64,000 nucleotides of DNA, taken from Paraburkholderia sp. DHOC27. GTDB taxonomy: Bacteria > Pseudomonadota > Gammaproteobacteria > Burkholderiales > Burkholderiaceae. Shown one piece after another: positions 39,261-48,161 of this stretch. A program made the translations under genes and the position numbers. The stretch lies in NCBI RefSeq assembly GCF_003429005.1, contig NZ_QVQV01000002.1:124001-188000 (forward strand), in the 5' to 3' direction. The notes beneath the pieces were generated by a model. That model did no database searches, was not told where the DNA came from, and saw only the letters and a program-made list of their open reading frames with translations. Each line of letters opens with the position of its first letter. Positions within the stretch are counted from its first letter, which is position 1.

Positions 39261-41663
39261 TCACCCCGTCCATGTCCAGTTGCGGATCTCGTCCCGGTCG
39301 ATGCCCTCTTCGTGCGCATACGCAAGCTGCTCGATGATCTGGCCGCGCAGCCATTCCTTCGTGTGATCGCCCACGCCGCGCAGACCAGGCACCCGTTCGA
39401 TCACGTCGATGGCGAGCGAAAAGCGATCCACCTGGTTGATGATCGCCAGTTCGAGTGGCGTGTTGATGTTGCCTTTCTCGTGATAGCCGTGCACGTGCAG
39501 ATTCTCGTGATTGGCGCGCTTGTAGGTGAGCTTGTGCACCAGCGACGCGTACGAGTGGAAATTGAAGATCACCGGCTTGTCGGCCGTGAACAGCGAATTG
39601 AAATCGCGGTCCGACAGGCCGTGCGGATGCTCGGTATCGGGCATCAGGCGGAACAGGTCCACCACGTTGACGAAGCGGATCTTCAGCGCGGGAAACTTCT
39701 CTTTAAGAATCTGCACGGCGGCGAGCGACTCCATCGTCGGAATATCGCCGGCGCAGGCCATGACGACGTCCGGCTCGGTGCCGTGGTCCGTGGAAGCCCA
39801 GTCCCAGATGCCAATGCCCTTCGTGCAATGCGTGACGGCCGCGTCCATATCCAGGTACTGCAGATGCGGCTGCTTGTCGGCCACGATCACGTTGACGTAA
39901 TCGCGTGAACGCAGACAGTGATCGGCCACGCTCAACAGGCAATTGGCGTCGGGCGGCAAGTAGATGCGCACCACGTTCGGGCTTTTGTTGGTGACGACGT
40001 CGAGAAAACCGGGGTCCTGATGGGTGAAGCCGTTGTGATCCTGACGCCACACCAGCGACGTGATCAATAGATTGATGGATGGCACCGGCTGACGCCATCT
40101 GAGTTCGAGCTTCGATTTTTCCAGCCACTTGGCGTGCTGGTTGAACATCGAATCGATCACGTGCACGAAGGCTTCGTAGGTGGCGAACAAGCCGTGACGG
40201 CCGGTAAGCACGTAGCCTTCGAACCAGCCTTCGAGCGTGTGCTCGCTCAGCATTTCCATGACCCGGCCGTCGACGGACAAATCGCCGCCATCGGCATCGC
40301 TCGGTTCGGTTTCCGCGAGCCAGGTTTTTTCCGAGGCTTCGTAGATTGCGGTCAGCTTGTTGCTGGCCGTTTCATCCGGACCGAACACGCGAAACTGATC
40401 CATGTTCCGGCGCATTACTTCGCACAGGAAGCGGCCCAGCACTTCCGTGGGCGAGGTATAGCTTGCCGCCGGCGTGGCGACCTCGATGCCGAATTCGCGG
40501 AACGGCGGCATGTCCAGCGCCTTGCACAACAGCCCGCCATTCGCGTGCGGATTGGCGCTGATGCGGCGTGCACCGAGCGGTGCCATCTCACGCAGTTCGG
40601 CAACGAGGCGACCTTTTTCGTCGAACAGGTCCTCGGGGCCGTACCGCTTCATCCATTCTTCGACCAGTTTGAGACTCGCCTCATTGGTGGCCGGATCGAG
40701 AACCGGCACCTGATGCGCGCGCCAGGAGCCTTCCACCTTGTGACCGTCGACCTCTTTCGGACCGGTCCAGCCTTTCGGCGAACGCAGCACGATCATCGGC
40801 CAGCGCGGACGTCCGGCGTCACCGCTCGAGCGTGCTTTTTGCTGGATGGCGCGGATTTCGCCGATGCAATGCTCGAGCGTCGCGGCCATTTTCTGATGCA
40901 TCGGCTCGTGCTCGTCGCCTTCGACGAAATACGGCTCGTGGCCATAACCCCTTAGCAGCGATTCGAGTTCGTCACGCGGGATGCGCGCCAGAATGGTCGG
41001 ATTGGCGATCTTGTAGCCATTCAGATGCAGCACCGGCAGCACTGCGCCGTCGCGGATCGGATTGAGAAACTTGTTCGAATGCCACGAGGTGGCGAGCGGC
41101 CCGGTCTCCGCTTCGCCGTCGCCCACCATCACGGTGACGATCAGGTCGGGGTTGTCGAATGCGGCACCATAGCCATGCGAAAGGCTGTAACCCAGTTCGC
41201 CGCCTTCGTGAATCGAGCCGGGCGTTTCCGGCGTGCAGTGCGAACCAATGCCGCCGGGAAACGAGAACTGGCGGAAAAAGCGCAGCATGCCGGCTTCGTC
41301 CTCGCTGCGGTCCGGATAGATTTCCGAGTAGCGTCCTTCCAGATAGCTGCTGGCGAGCGTGGCCGGCGCCCCATGCCCAGGGCCGGCAATATAGACCACG
41401 TTCAGATCGAGCTTCTTGATGAGGCGATTCAGATGCACCAGCAAAAAGCTCTGCCCCGGATCCGAGCCCCAGTGTCCGAGCAGGCGCCGTTTGAAGTGCT
41501 CGGGCTTGAGCGGCTCGCGCAGCAACGGGTTGGCGCGCAGGTAGATCATGCCGGCCGCCAGGTAGTTGCAGGCGTTCCAGTAGCGTTGCATCTTGCGCAG
41601 GGTGTCGGGATCCAGCGGCGCCTGGTTGAGGGATTCGGGGAGATTCGAACGGGTTTCGGCCAT
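39261..41663 (-). CDS. xfp: Phosphoketolase (xylulose-5-P/fructose-6-P)
   Basis: 800 residues, the usual length for the family, from the ATG at 41663 with GGAG 8 bases upstream. Thiamine-diphosphate enzyme; visible family stretches are [53 protein letters not shown] (split as [13 protein letters not shown] and IHEGGELGY), and [18 protein letters not shown]. It cleaves xylulose 5-phosphate (and often fructose 6-phosphate) with phosphate to acetyl phosphate and a shorter sugar phosphate. It is in an operon with ackA. Its upstream region contains a 12-bp tandem repeat. Confidence 0.95.
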   Translation of the reverse strand: MAETRSNLPESLNQAPLDPDTLRKMQRYWNACNYLAAGMIYLRANPLLREPLKPEHFKRRLLGHWGSDPGQSFLLVHLNRLIKKLDLNVVYIAGPGHGAPATLASSYLEGRYSEIYPDRSEDEAGMLRFFRQFSFPGGIGSHCTPETPGSIHEGGELGYSLSHGYGAAFDNPDLIVTVMVGDGEAETGPLATSWHSNKFLNPIRDGAVLPVLHLNGYKIANPTILARIPRDELESLLRGYGHEPYFVEGDEHEPMHQKMAATLEHCIGEIRAIQQKARSSGDAGRPRWPMIVLRSPKGWTGPKEVDGHKVEGSWRAHQVPVLDPATNEASLKLVEEWMKRYGPEDLFDEKGRLVAELREMAPLGARRISANPHANGGLLCKALDMPPFREFGIEVATPAASYTSPTEVLGRFLCEVMRRNMDQFRVFGPDETASNKLTAIYEASEKTWLAETEPSDADGGDLSVDGRVMEMLSEHTLEGWFEGYVLTGRHGLFATYEAFVHVIDSMFNQHAKWLEKSKLELRWRQPVPSINLLITSLVWRQDHNGFTHQDPGFLDVVTNKSPNVVRIYLPPDANCLLSVADHCLRSRDYVNVIVADKQPHLQYLDMDAAVTHCTKGIGIWDWASTDHGTEPDVVMACAGDIPTMESLAAVQILKEKFPALKIRFVNVVDLFRLMPDTEHPHGLSDRDFNSLFTADKPVIFNFHSYASLVHKLTYKRANHENLHVHGYHEKGNINTPLELAIINQVDRFSLAIDVIERVPGLRGVGDHTKEWLRGQIIEQLAYAHEEGIDRDEIRNWTWTG

Positions 41664-41840
41664 CGGGTCACTCCATGATATGGATTGCCGGCGCGCCTCG
41701 TGGCGCGCGAAACATGCGGGATAACGCAAGAGACGGCGCGGGCGGACGTTCGCAGGGCGACGCACCCGCCGGGTGATTCATCGAACGGTCATCAATGACA
41801 TGGTCGCGGGCGCAGACGACGATTTCGTGTCAAACGGGAC

Positions 41841-41888
41841 GTGAAGCGTGTTGCAGAGCTTGCTGTGAAACTTGCTGTGAAGCGTGTT
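41841..41888. repeat. 12-bp imperfect tandem repeat upstream of xfp
   Basis: Four 12-bp units (GTGAAGCGTGTT, GCAGAGCTTGCT, GTGAAACTTGCT, GTGAAGCGTGTT), with GTGAAGCGTGTT at both ends. They lie within the 411-base spacer 41664-42074 between divergent xfp and the MNT gene. The rest of the spacer shows no gene. It must hold the xfp promoter, which I could not pinpoint. Confidence 0.65.
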
Positions 41889-42074
41889 GCCAAGCGCGTG
41901 ACGGTTCTGCGCGCGGCCACAAGGCTACAAGAGCAGCAGATATCGTGCCTTGATCAGAAGCGGCGAATGAGTGGACGGGTGAATGTGCAATCTGCCGGTC
42001 TTTCCAGTGGAACGACCTCAAAACTTTATACTCGCGTACCCGTCCCCTCAATGATGTTGGTCAAGAGGAAGTTC

Positions 42075-42365
42075 ATGCGACCGTCTGTTGCACTGGAGAT
42101 GAAGCGCACCGCAGTACGCGAAGCGGTGAGCCGCTTTCACGTAGAAAATCTGCGCGTCTTTGGGTCCGCTTTGCACGGGACCGACGAGGAAGGCAGCGAT
42201 CTGGATCTGCTGGTCGATGCGCTGCCTGGCACCACGTTATTCGACCTTGGCGGCTTGCAGGAACAACTGGAGACTTTGCTCGGCGTGCGGGTCGATCTGC
42301 TGACACCAGCAGATCTCCCCACGCGGTTTCGGGCCAGTGTACTCGCAGAGGCGAAACCTGTTTGA
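42075..42365 (+). CDS. MNT-type nucleotidyltransferase (orphan)
   Basis: 96 residues from the ATG at 42075, chosen for AGAGGAAG just upstream. The minimal nucleotidyltransferase motif is intact: GSALHGTDEEGSDLDLLVDA with GS and D-x-D. Such proteins usually act as the MNT antitoxin beside a HEPN RNase, adenylylating it. Here no HEPN gene follows; a terminator-like inverted repeat and a convergent HAD gene come next. It may be an orphan antitoxin or act on a distant partner. Confidence 0.83.
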   Translation: MRPSVALEMKRTAVREAVSRFHVENLRVFGSALHGTDEEGSDLDLLVDALPGTTLFDLGGLQEQLETLLGVRVDLLTPADLPTRFRASVLAEAKPV

Positions 42366-42374
42366 CTGGGAACC

Positions 42375-42434
42375 GGCTGCGCGATGAGTTCGACCCAATG
42401 CAGCGGGCCGCGACGGACCCGCCATCGCGCAGCC
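42375..42434. terminator. Long inverted repeat between convergent MNT and HAD genes
   Basis: Perfect 12-bp arms GGCTGCGCGATG (42375-42386) and CATCGCGCAGCC (42423-42434) surround a 36-base centre that itself holds GCGGG-N10-CCCGC. The element fills the 77-base gap between two convergent stop codons. There is no T tract. A bidirectional, Rho-assisted terminator or transcript-end stabiliser is the likely role. Confidence 0.55.
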
Positions 42435-42442
42435 TGCTACCA

Positions 42443-43114
42443 CTACGCCGTCAGCGCCTCCAGACTCATGGTAGCCAGCTCACCAATGTGCTCCACCGTC
42501 ACATCCGCTGAAGGATACGTCGTCAGCGCGACCGGATCGTGCGCGTAGTGCCCCTGGCGCGGAAACACCGTTTTCAGGCGCGCCTTCCAGATCTCTTTCA
42601 TCGCAGCCAGGATGCGCAGCTTGTCGTCGATCATCACGTAGCGCCGCGCCGGATAGCGCTGCTCCACCTCGCCCAGCATCTGTTCCTTGTGCACGTAGAT
42701 CAGCACGCGGCCTTCCACCGCGTCCCACAGCCCGGCCTGCTTGATTTTGCGCGGCTGGAACACCACGTCGCCATCGGACAGGATCACCGTGGGCCCGAGC
42801 GTGCGCAGACGCGCCAGCGCGTCGAGCGCGCCGGGGAACACGCGGGTGGGGAACGGGTAGTCGATCAGGAACGACGACATCAACATCAGCCGGGTATCGC
42901 ACTGCCGCTCCAGCCGGTAACGTTGCAAGGCCCCCAGATAATCCGCGTAGCCGAGTTCGCTGCGCAGGGTTTCGAAAATTTCCCAATACCGGTTGCTGCT
43001 CGTGGTGCCGAACTGTTCGGTCAGATGGGTGCGCAAATCCGCCACCACGTGATCGTTGTCCAGCAGGGTATTGTCGACATCGAGCAGGAATACGATTTCT
43101 TCAGGCGCGCTCAT
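42443..43114 (-). CDS. HAD-family hydrolase
   Basis: 223 residues. HAD motif I is FLLDVDNTLLDND (Asp nucleophile and Asp+2), motif II TVILSDGD, a Lys in the motif III region, and motif IV MIDDK. A helical cap lies between motifs I and II (subfamily IA style). It is a cytoplasmic phosphatase of unknown substrate. It stands alone, convergent with the MNT gene. Confidence 0.87.
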   Translation of the reverse strand: MSAPEEIVFLLDVDNTLLDNDHVVADLRTHLTEQFGTTSSNRYWEIFETLRSELGYADYLGALQRYRLERQCDTRLMLMSSFLIDYPFPTRVFPGALDALARLRTLGPTVILSDGDVVFQPRKIKQAGLWDAVEGRVLIYVHKEQMLGEVEQRYPARRYVMIDDKLRILAAMKEIWKARLKTVFPRQGHYAHDPVALTTYPSADVTVEHIGELATMSLEALTA

Positions 43115-43776
43115 ACGATGAATTCCTCCACAAGCGGTTGCAATGGCGGGTGTGTTGGCGGTTGTCGGTGCGACTGGCTTGATGATACCCGCGGACGGCC
43201 GAAGACGCCGCTTTCGTGGACAAGCCCGCGTCAGCCGGAAGCGCAGCGGCGAGCGGAGACGCCAGTCAGTTGAATGCCAGCAAGGGAATGTGCAGGAGGA
43301 AAATGCTAAGCGCTCCGAAGCAATTATCGGTCCGTCAATGGAGTGTGGAAGCGCATTGCCGCGTTGAGCGTACAGAAATAACGGCAGGGATCAGGCCTGG
43401 AAAAAACGACGGCAAATTGACAGGAAGCAACCGCCCCGACCAGGCACCGCAGAAAGACGCTGTAGAAAAGATGCCCCAAAAAAGATGCGCGCTCCCGGCA
43501 GCCGACATGGGGGCGCGCACTTCAGTAAAGCAGAACGGCCCGCGGATCGGGGACATCCGTTGCAAGGCCACTCCGCCTTGTTAGCGTAGGCCGGTCCGCG
43601 AGAACTGCAAAGCGTTAAATCTGCTTCAAGAGTGACTCATCGGCGCCGGTTCACATAGGCCGGCTCACTTGTGGCCACCTGCCTGCGACGACTCGAAACA
43701 ACCCGATTCACGTGCATCGCATCCTCGGCCTGACAATGTGATACGCCGCTATTCAGCCCCTCGCCTTCCCGCGCGA
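43115..43776. other. Gene-poor spacer (662 bases)
   Basis: Several short open frames occur on both strands, but none has a ribosome-binding site together with protein-like composition. It separates the HAD gene from the 3' end of the merR gene and presumably carries the HAD promoter. I see no repeats, strong hairpins or RNA gene in it. Confidence 0.4.
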
Positions 43777-44763
43777 TCAGGTTTCCTCAGGCGCCCACCG
43801 CTCCTCACGCGCCACCCGCTCGAGCGCCAGTTCGAACATCGCGCGGGCGCGGTTGGCAATCTCCGCCAGGTAGCGATGCAACGCGGCATCGGCGGGCGAA
43901 CGTGACTGGCAATCGTCGCTGTACTGCTCGAAGGCCGACAGTTGCCGCACCAGATCCGCGAGGTGCCGCGGACACTCGCAGGCAATCGTCGATGAGCGCC
44001 CCGCAATGGCCGCGAGGGTCTCGTCCGAATAGCGGCGCGGCGTGCGGGCATAGGTCTCGAGGGCATCACGTGGCTGCTGCTGCGGCGACAGATCGTGCAA
44101 GACCTGCAACGCCTGATTCTTCTCCAGCGGTTCGCGATACACCCGCACGCCCGCGTGACGCAACGAACTCACCCCATGCTCCGTGCCGAACGCGTACACC
44201 ACCGCCATGACCTTGGCATGCCATTTTTCGCCAAGCGCAAGCACGGCCTGCACCGCATCGTCCTGCAACGACGCCACGTGGATCACCAGCGCATCTGTCT
44301 TCAGATCGTGCGCCCTCGCATCCTGCAGGTCGTCGAAAACCGTCAGGCGTGGCTGGGTGGCGGATTGCAGTTGCGGCAGATCGCTACGCAGACGGCGCGC
44401 GAGGGCCGTGCCGACGATCACCAGGGTCGATTCCGAATCCTTCTCTGCAGGGTCAGGGGGAAAGGCCGCCTCGGCGTACGTCAGCGCGAGGCGGTCGAGT
44501 TGATCCAGTTCGAGCCGGGCAATCGAGCCAATGGCGTGACCGCGCTCCACAAGTTTCTTCAGCAGCACCAGCCGCCGCACATCCTGCGATGAATACAGAC
44601 GCTGGCCCGACGGCGTCTTGGGCGGCGAGACCACACCGTAGCGCCGCTCCCAGATACGCAGCGTGGTGACCGGCATGCGCGCGAGGCGCGCCGCCGCACC
44701 GCTCCGATAACACGGGAGTTGGGCCTTGTCTTCGTCTTCAGTTGGTGTCATGGATGAAGCCAT
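43777..44763 (-). CDS. MerR-family regulator with degenerate C-terminal sensor domain
   Basis: 328 residues. The MerR DNA-binding domain is at about 18-90 (YRSGAAARLARMPVTTLRIWERRYGVVSPPKTPSGQRLYSSQDVRRL), with the WERRYG form seen in the CarH/LitR-like group. The remainder (STLVIVGTALARRL...DALVIHVASL...MAVVYAFGTEHGV) has Rossmann-like alternation resembling a cobalamin-binding domain. I see no DxHxxG cobalamin motif, so light/B12 sensing is not supported. The ATG at 44763 has no clear ribosome-binding site; one at 44751 is possible. Its targets are unknown and no photolyase or carotenoid gene adjoins. Confidence 0.83.
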   Translation of the reverse strand: MASSMTPTEDEDKAQLPCYRSGAAARLARMPVTTLRIWERRYGVVSPPKTPSGQRLYSSQDVRRLVLLKKLVERGHAIGSIARLELDQLDRLALTYAEAAFPPDPAEKDSESTLVIVGTALARRLRSDLPQLQSATQPRLTVFDDLQDARAHDLKTDALVIHVASLQDDAVQAVLALGEKWHAKVMAVVYAFGTEHGVSSLRHAGVRVYREPLEKNQALQVLHDLSPQQQPRDALETYARTPRRYSDETLAAIAGRSSTIACECPRHLADLVRQLSAFEQYSDDCQSRSPADAALHRYLAEIANRARAMFELALERVAREERWAPEET

Positions 44764-45564
44764 CTTGATACACGATAGTTCTATGCAAAGCGCGTCACGT
44801 CATCAATACAGGGTGCCTCTGACGCGCAAATGAGTCACACATGAAAAAGTATAGGCGGCAAAACAGAAACATAAACATGACAAATCGAATATTTACCGAG
44901 TCAGTTTCGCTTCATCTCCATTCAACGTTTTGCGTATTTTTTCTGGAATGGTGCGAGTGGGAAAAGCGGCGCGACCCTGCGCGGTCTCTATCTGCGTGCG
45001 AGCGCGCGTGGCGAGTCAAGGCGTGCACGCTCGACACCATTGGCGGGAATCACGTTAAGTGCAGTGAGCCGGACGTGGCTCTGATGTGATGGCCTCGCAT
45101 CGAGGCCCGATGCGGCGGCGTCAAAAGAAAGGCCCGGCATAGGGCCGGGCCTGCAAAGGTCGCGCCGAGGCGGAGCCAAGGGCAACTGGACGTTACTGAC
45201 AACATACACACGGACTATGTCGAAACCTTGATCGGAGGGGAGGCCGACCAAAGCGCGAGACACGGATCCAATGTATTGACCGTAACTTAAAGCAGCCTTA
45301 AGAGACGCCACAAAATGAAAATGCGAGAAAAACTGCGGCGCAACTACGAAGCGATGACGGGGCGACTACGCGGCCCGATTCTTACGCGGCGGCACCCGGC
45401 CCTCGTGGCCTACCCCACTCCTCATTGTGGTTTAAGCTTGGCGGCATATCCTCCAGACGCTGTGGTGACCTGTCTTCGTGGCCACCTACGCCGATGCGCA
45501 GCGCTGTCGCATCGCACACATGGCCTGCCTGGATGCGGCCCCACGCCTTGAATGAACGAGGATC
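44764..45564. other. Large gene-poor spacer (801 bases) with AT-rich patch and an orphan terminator
   Basis: Bases 44830-44945 are AT-rich compared with the surroundings and upstream of merR, so they are promoter-like. A minus-strand intrinsic terminator at 45121-45152 has no protein gene feeding it. A CTTAA-N7-TTAAG inverted repeat lies at 45286-45302. No convincing protein gene is seen on either strand. Confidence 0.5.
45121..45152 (-). terminator. Minus-strand intrinsic terminator without an upstream gene
   Basis: Perfect 9-bp arms AGGCCCGGC (45130-45138) and GCCGGGCCT (45144-45152) with a 5-base loop. On the minus strand the stem is followed by TTTCTTTTGA. The nearest minus-strand protein gene upstream is more than 600 bases away (MOSC gene, 45798) and a plus-strand gene intervenes. 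It may end a small RNA. Confidence 0.7.
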
Positions 45565-45723
45565 ATGAAAGAATATGAAAGCCCGGGACCGGCCACGGTC
45601 TCAACCGCACGCCGTGCGCCTTCGTCGAGCCTGATGGTATGGGTCGTGGTACTGACGTTGCCCATCACCATTATCGCGCTAGGCATCGCCTTCGAAATCT
45701 TTGGGCTGCTATTGCGCGCGTAG
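45565..45723 (+). CDS. Small single-TM protein (52 residues)
   Basis: MKEYESPGPATVSTARRAPS is a polar, basic N-terminus, followed by one hydrophobic helix (LMVWVVVLTLPITIIALGIA) and FEIFGLLLRA. GAGG lies 5 bases before the ATG. Length, GC-rich third positions and a single clean TM helix support a real gene. The N-terminal Arg pair predicts an N-in orientation. No family is recognised. It is convergent with the MOSC gene, with a bulged hairpin at 45757-45789 in the gap. Confidence 0.62.
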   Translation: MKEYESPGPATVSTARRAPSSSLMVWVVVLTLPITIIALGIAFEIFGLLLRA

Positions 45724-45797
45724 GGTCAATGACGGGGTAACAACCGCATCGACGCCGATGCAACGGCGGCGCTGCGCCGTCGCTGCATCAAAAACAT

Positions 45798-46700
45798 CTA
45801 GTCGCCGAAGCTCAATTCGGCGTCGACCGTTTGGCCCAGTGCAAGCACGGCGCCCTCGCCTGCGGCAACGATCGCGTTCTGGCCGAACGTCAACGCACCG
45901 TCGAGCCGCGCATTGCCTCGATACGTTGCCATCGTATCCAGCGGTTCGTTCGGCCAGTCGGCATGGGGCGCGCCGGTTGCCTGATCGATGGTGGGAATCG
46001 GACAGCGCGCGCACGGCTTGATCAGGTTCAACTGCACCGCGCGTTCGCCACTTGTCGCGCGCGCCGCTTCGATGCCATCCCATGCCTGGATCGTGACCTG
46101 CTCCACGTAGTCCTCCTCGTATGCATCGAGCCCGCCAATCACCAGATTGGGCCGGAAGCGGTTCATCGGAATGGACGGCGCTCCCTTGCCGGTGAGCCGC
46201 GTGTTGAGGTCGTCGAGCGAGGACTCGCCGATCACCAGCAGCGGGAACCCATCGGAGAACTGCGCCGTAGCCGCGATGCCACCGGTCCAGCGCGCGTCGG
46301 CCGGACGCGGCACGGAGGGATCGAAGCGCACGAGGCGCGCCGCTTCGCCAAGAAAGCTCGAAAACCAGCCAGCGGCTTCCGGCCCGGTATCGAATGCCTG
46401 CACGGTGTCGTCCCAGATGCTCACGGTGACGTTTTGCATCGACGCGGTGCTCTCGATTGCGAGTGGCGTGCGCAACGCGGCCATGCCTGGCGCCGACAGG
46501 ATCAGGTCGTGCTCGTCCAGCGCGACCTCGACGAGCGCAAGACGCGCGTGGCTACGCTGCGTCAGCATGCGGCCGGCCGGATTGGTCACCATCCAGTTGC
46601 GGTCGTATTCGAGCCCGGTGGGCAACAGCCGCACCTCGCTCACGGCTATCCCGCCGCACGATTTGACCGGATAGACGTAAAGAGCGCTGATGGAAGGCAT
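45798..46700 (-). CDS. MOSC-domain protein (YcbX-like, without ferredoxin domain)
   Basis: 300 residues. An N-terminal MOSC beta-barrel (MPSISALYVYPVKSCGGIAVSE, GLEYDRNWMVTNPAGRMLTQR) and a MOSC domain with MNRFRPNLVIGG and the conserved Cys region LIKPCARCPIPTID. YcbX-type proteins are molybdenum enzymes that reduce N-hydroxylated compounds. E. coli YcbX also carries a C-terminal 2Fe-2S domain, absent here, so an external electron donor would be needed. The neighbouring cytochrome b561 on the same strand, 100 bases upstream, is an electron carrier, but a functional link is speculative. Confidence 0.88.
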   Translation of the reverse strand: MPSISALYVYPVKSCGGIAVSEVRLLPTGLEYDRNWMVTNPAGRMLTQRSHARLALVEVALDEHDLILSAPGMAALRTPLAIESTASMQNVTVSIWDDTVQAFDTGPEAAGWFSSFLGEAARLVRFDPSVPRPADARWTGGIAATAQFSDGFPLLVIGESSLDDLNTRLTGKGAPSIPMNRFRPNLVIGGLDAYEEDYVEQVTIQAWDGIEAARATSGERAVQLNLIKPCARCPIPTIDQATGAPHADWPNEPLDTMATYRGNARLDGALTFGQNAIVAAGEGAVLALGQTVDAELSFGD

Positions 46701-46720
46701 GGCAAAGACCGGGCGAGAAG

Positions 46721-46750
46721 AGACGAAATGAGACGAAATGGGACGAAATG
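46721..46750. repeat. 10-bp tandem repeat, 3 units
   Basis: AGACGAAATG, AGACGAAATG, GGACGAAATG lie 21-50 bases upstream of the MOSC start, inside its leader or promoter. Copy change would shift promoter spacing. Confidence 0.85.
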
Positions 46751-46800
46751 ACAGACCGAAAACCGATTGTAAGTCACCCCGCGCCCGGACAAAAAACGCC

Positions 46801-47382
46801 TCAGCGCTTGCCTGCCCGTCCCGTCATGCGGCCCAGAATGTCCACCCGCTGGATCAACTGGTGATACACCACCGCCAGCACGTGCCCCGCGATCAGCACG
46901 TAAGTCAGGTAGGCCAGCAGCCCGTGAATGCGTGAGCCCAGATGACCGAGCGCCTTGTCCTGCGGCACCACGGCGGGCACCTGAAACAGCCAGAACCAGT
47001 TCACCGGATGGCCGCCGCCATACGAATTGATGTAGCCGCTGATCGGCATGGCGAACAGGATCAGATACAGCAGCCCGTGACCGATGTGCGCGAGGGTTTG
47101 TTCGAAGGCCGGAATACTTTGCGGCAACGGCGGCGCGCTGCCCGCGAGCCGCGTGACCACGCGAATCAGCGTCAGCAGCAGCACCGTCAGCCCGATGGAC
47201 TTGTGCAGGTTCACCCAGTTGCCGCGCGACGGATCATGGCGGTCCATGCTCGTCATGTACCACGCGAGCGGAATCACCACGAACATGCAGAGCGCGGTCA
47301 GCCAGTGCAGCACGCGCAAGGTGGCGCTGTAGGTTGGACTGGCGGACGGCAGCGCTGAAATGGATTGCGAGGTGCGGGACAT
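46801..47382 (-). CDS. Cytochrome b561
   Basis: 193 residues from the ATG at 47382. Four TM helices. Heme-ligating His residues are seen in LRVLHWLTALCMFVVIPLAW, NLHKSIGLTVLLLTLIRVVT, HIGHGLLYLILFAMPISGYI and HGLLAYLTYVLIAGHVLAVV. It is an inner-membrane di-heme electron carrier that usually passes electrons from quinol or superoxide. AAGGCG upstream favours this start; a 22-residue longer form is open but less likely. Confidence 0.9.
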   Translation of the reverse strand: MSRTSQSISALPSASPTYSATLRVLHWLTALCMFVVIPLAWYMTSMDRHDPSRGNWVNLHKSIGLTVLLLTLIRVVTRLAGSAPPLPQSIPAFEQTLAHIGHGLLYLILFAMPISGYINSYGGGHPVNWFWLFQVPAVVPQDKALGHLGSRIHGLLAYLTYVLIAGHVLAVVYHQLIQRVDILGRMTGRAGKR

Positions 47383-47622
47383 GATGGACGCCTTGCGAAG
47401 TCGGACATCACAGAGTGGCACAAAAAACGGCCGGTGGGCCATTGGCAAATCACCGGCAATTATTAAGCACGGTTACATCCCGACGACGATCCAGACAAGG
47501 TCCGATCCACGCCCAGCAAGGCTGCCTGCGATTTCCGCCTCACGCTCAGGCCGCTTGGACGTAAAATTAGCGACCGTGTCTGTCAAAGCTTCATTACTTT
47601 CACCTGTACAGGAAAATTCATT

Positions 47623-48030
47623 ATGCTGACGAAATCCGTGTTGAGCGTTGCCGAAACCACGCAGATTCTCGCTGCCGCGCGAGCCGAGGCCGAGAAGAAC
47701 GCATGGCCCGTCACGATTGCGGTCGTCGATGATGGTGGCCATCTGCTCAGTCTGCTGCGCCTCGACGGCTGTGCACCGATTGGTGCGTACATCGCCACGG
47801 AGAAAGCCCGCACCTCCGCACTCGGGCGGCGTGAATCGAAGCAATACGAAGACATGATCAACGGCGGCCGCACCGCGTTTCTGAGCGCGCCGGTGCTGTC
47901 GGGCACGCTGGAAGGCGGCGTGCCGGTGATCGTCGACGGCCAGGTGATCGGCGCAGTGGGTGTGTCCGGCGTGAAGGCGGATCAGGACGCGCAGATCGCC
48001 AAGGCGGGCGCCGCCGCGCTCAACGGTTGA
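47623..48030 (+). CDS. GlcG/HbpS family heme-binding-like protein
   Basis: 135 residues of the DUF336 (GlcG/HbpS) fold: VTIAVVDDGGHLLSLLRLDGC, TEKARTSAL and the glycine-rich GGVPVIVDGQVIGAVGVSG. Proteins of this family are found in glycolate operons (glcG) and in heme-sensing systems. Its role is not established. It precedes malate synthase G on the same strand by 131 bases, as glcG precedes glcB in E. coli. The glycolate oxidase genes glcDEF are not present here. Confidence 0.87.
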   Translation: MLTKSVLSVAETTQILAAARAEAEKNAWPVTIAVVDDGGHLLSLLRLDGCAPIGAYIATEKARTSALGRRESKQYEDMINGGRTAFLSAPVLSGTLEGGVPVIVDGQVIGAVGVSGVKADQDAQIAKAGAAALNG

Positions 48031-48059
48031 TACCGCAGCCACGGTAAAGCAACCGCTCG

Positions 48060-48112
48060 AAGCACGCGCCTTGAAGCACAGCCTCTAAGCACAGCATCGA
48101 AGTACAGCATGA
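48060..48112. repeat. 13-bp tandem repeat, 4 units, between glcG-like gene and glcB
   Basis: Units beginning AAGCAC/AAGTAC at 48060, 48074, 48087 and 48100 (AAGCACAGCATCG type) fill most of the gap. They end 49 bases before the glcB start and leave its ribosome-binding site untouched. Confidence 0.82.
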
Positions 48113-48161
48113 CCAGGCCGATGACCCCACATCGGCCCAGCCAACATAGATGGAGCAGTCC

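Noticed and set aside
43216..43584. Plus-strand open frame of 122 codons in the spacer before merR
   Set aside because: Low-complexity Lys/Arg/Pro composition, no ribosome-binding site, and no recognisable fold.
43777..44763. CarH-type B12 photoreceptor
   Set aside because: The DNA-binding domain fits, but no cobalamin-binding DxHxxG motif is visible and no photolyase or carotenoid genes adjoin.
44841..45089. Plus-strand open frame of 82 codons
   Set aside because: No ribosome-binding site, mixed composition, and it runs across an AT-rich promoter-like patch.
44988..45311. Minus-strand open frame of 107 codons
   Set aside because: It reads through a strong intrinsic terminator at 45121-45152 and has no ribosome-binding site; a short RNA is a better reading.
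46801..47448. Longer cytochrome b561 with a 22-residue N-terminal extension
   Set aside because: The extension is not family-like and the inner ATG at 47382 has the ribosome-binding site.
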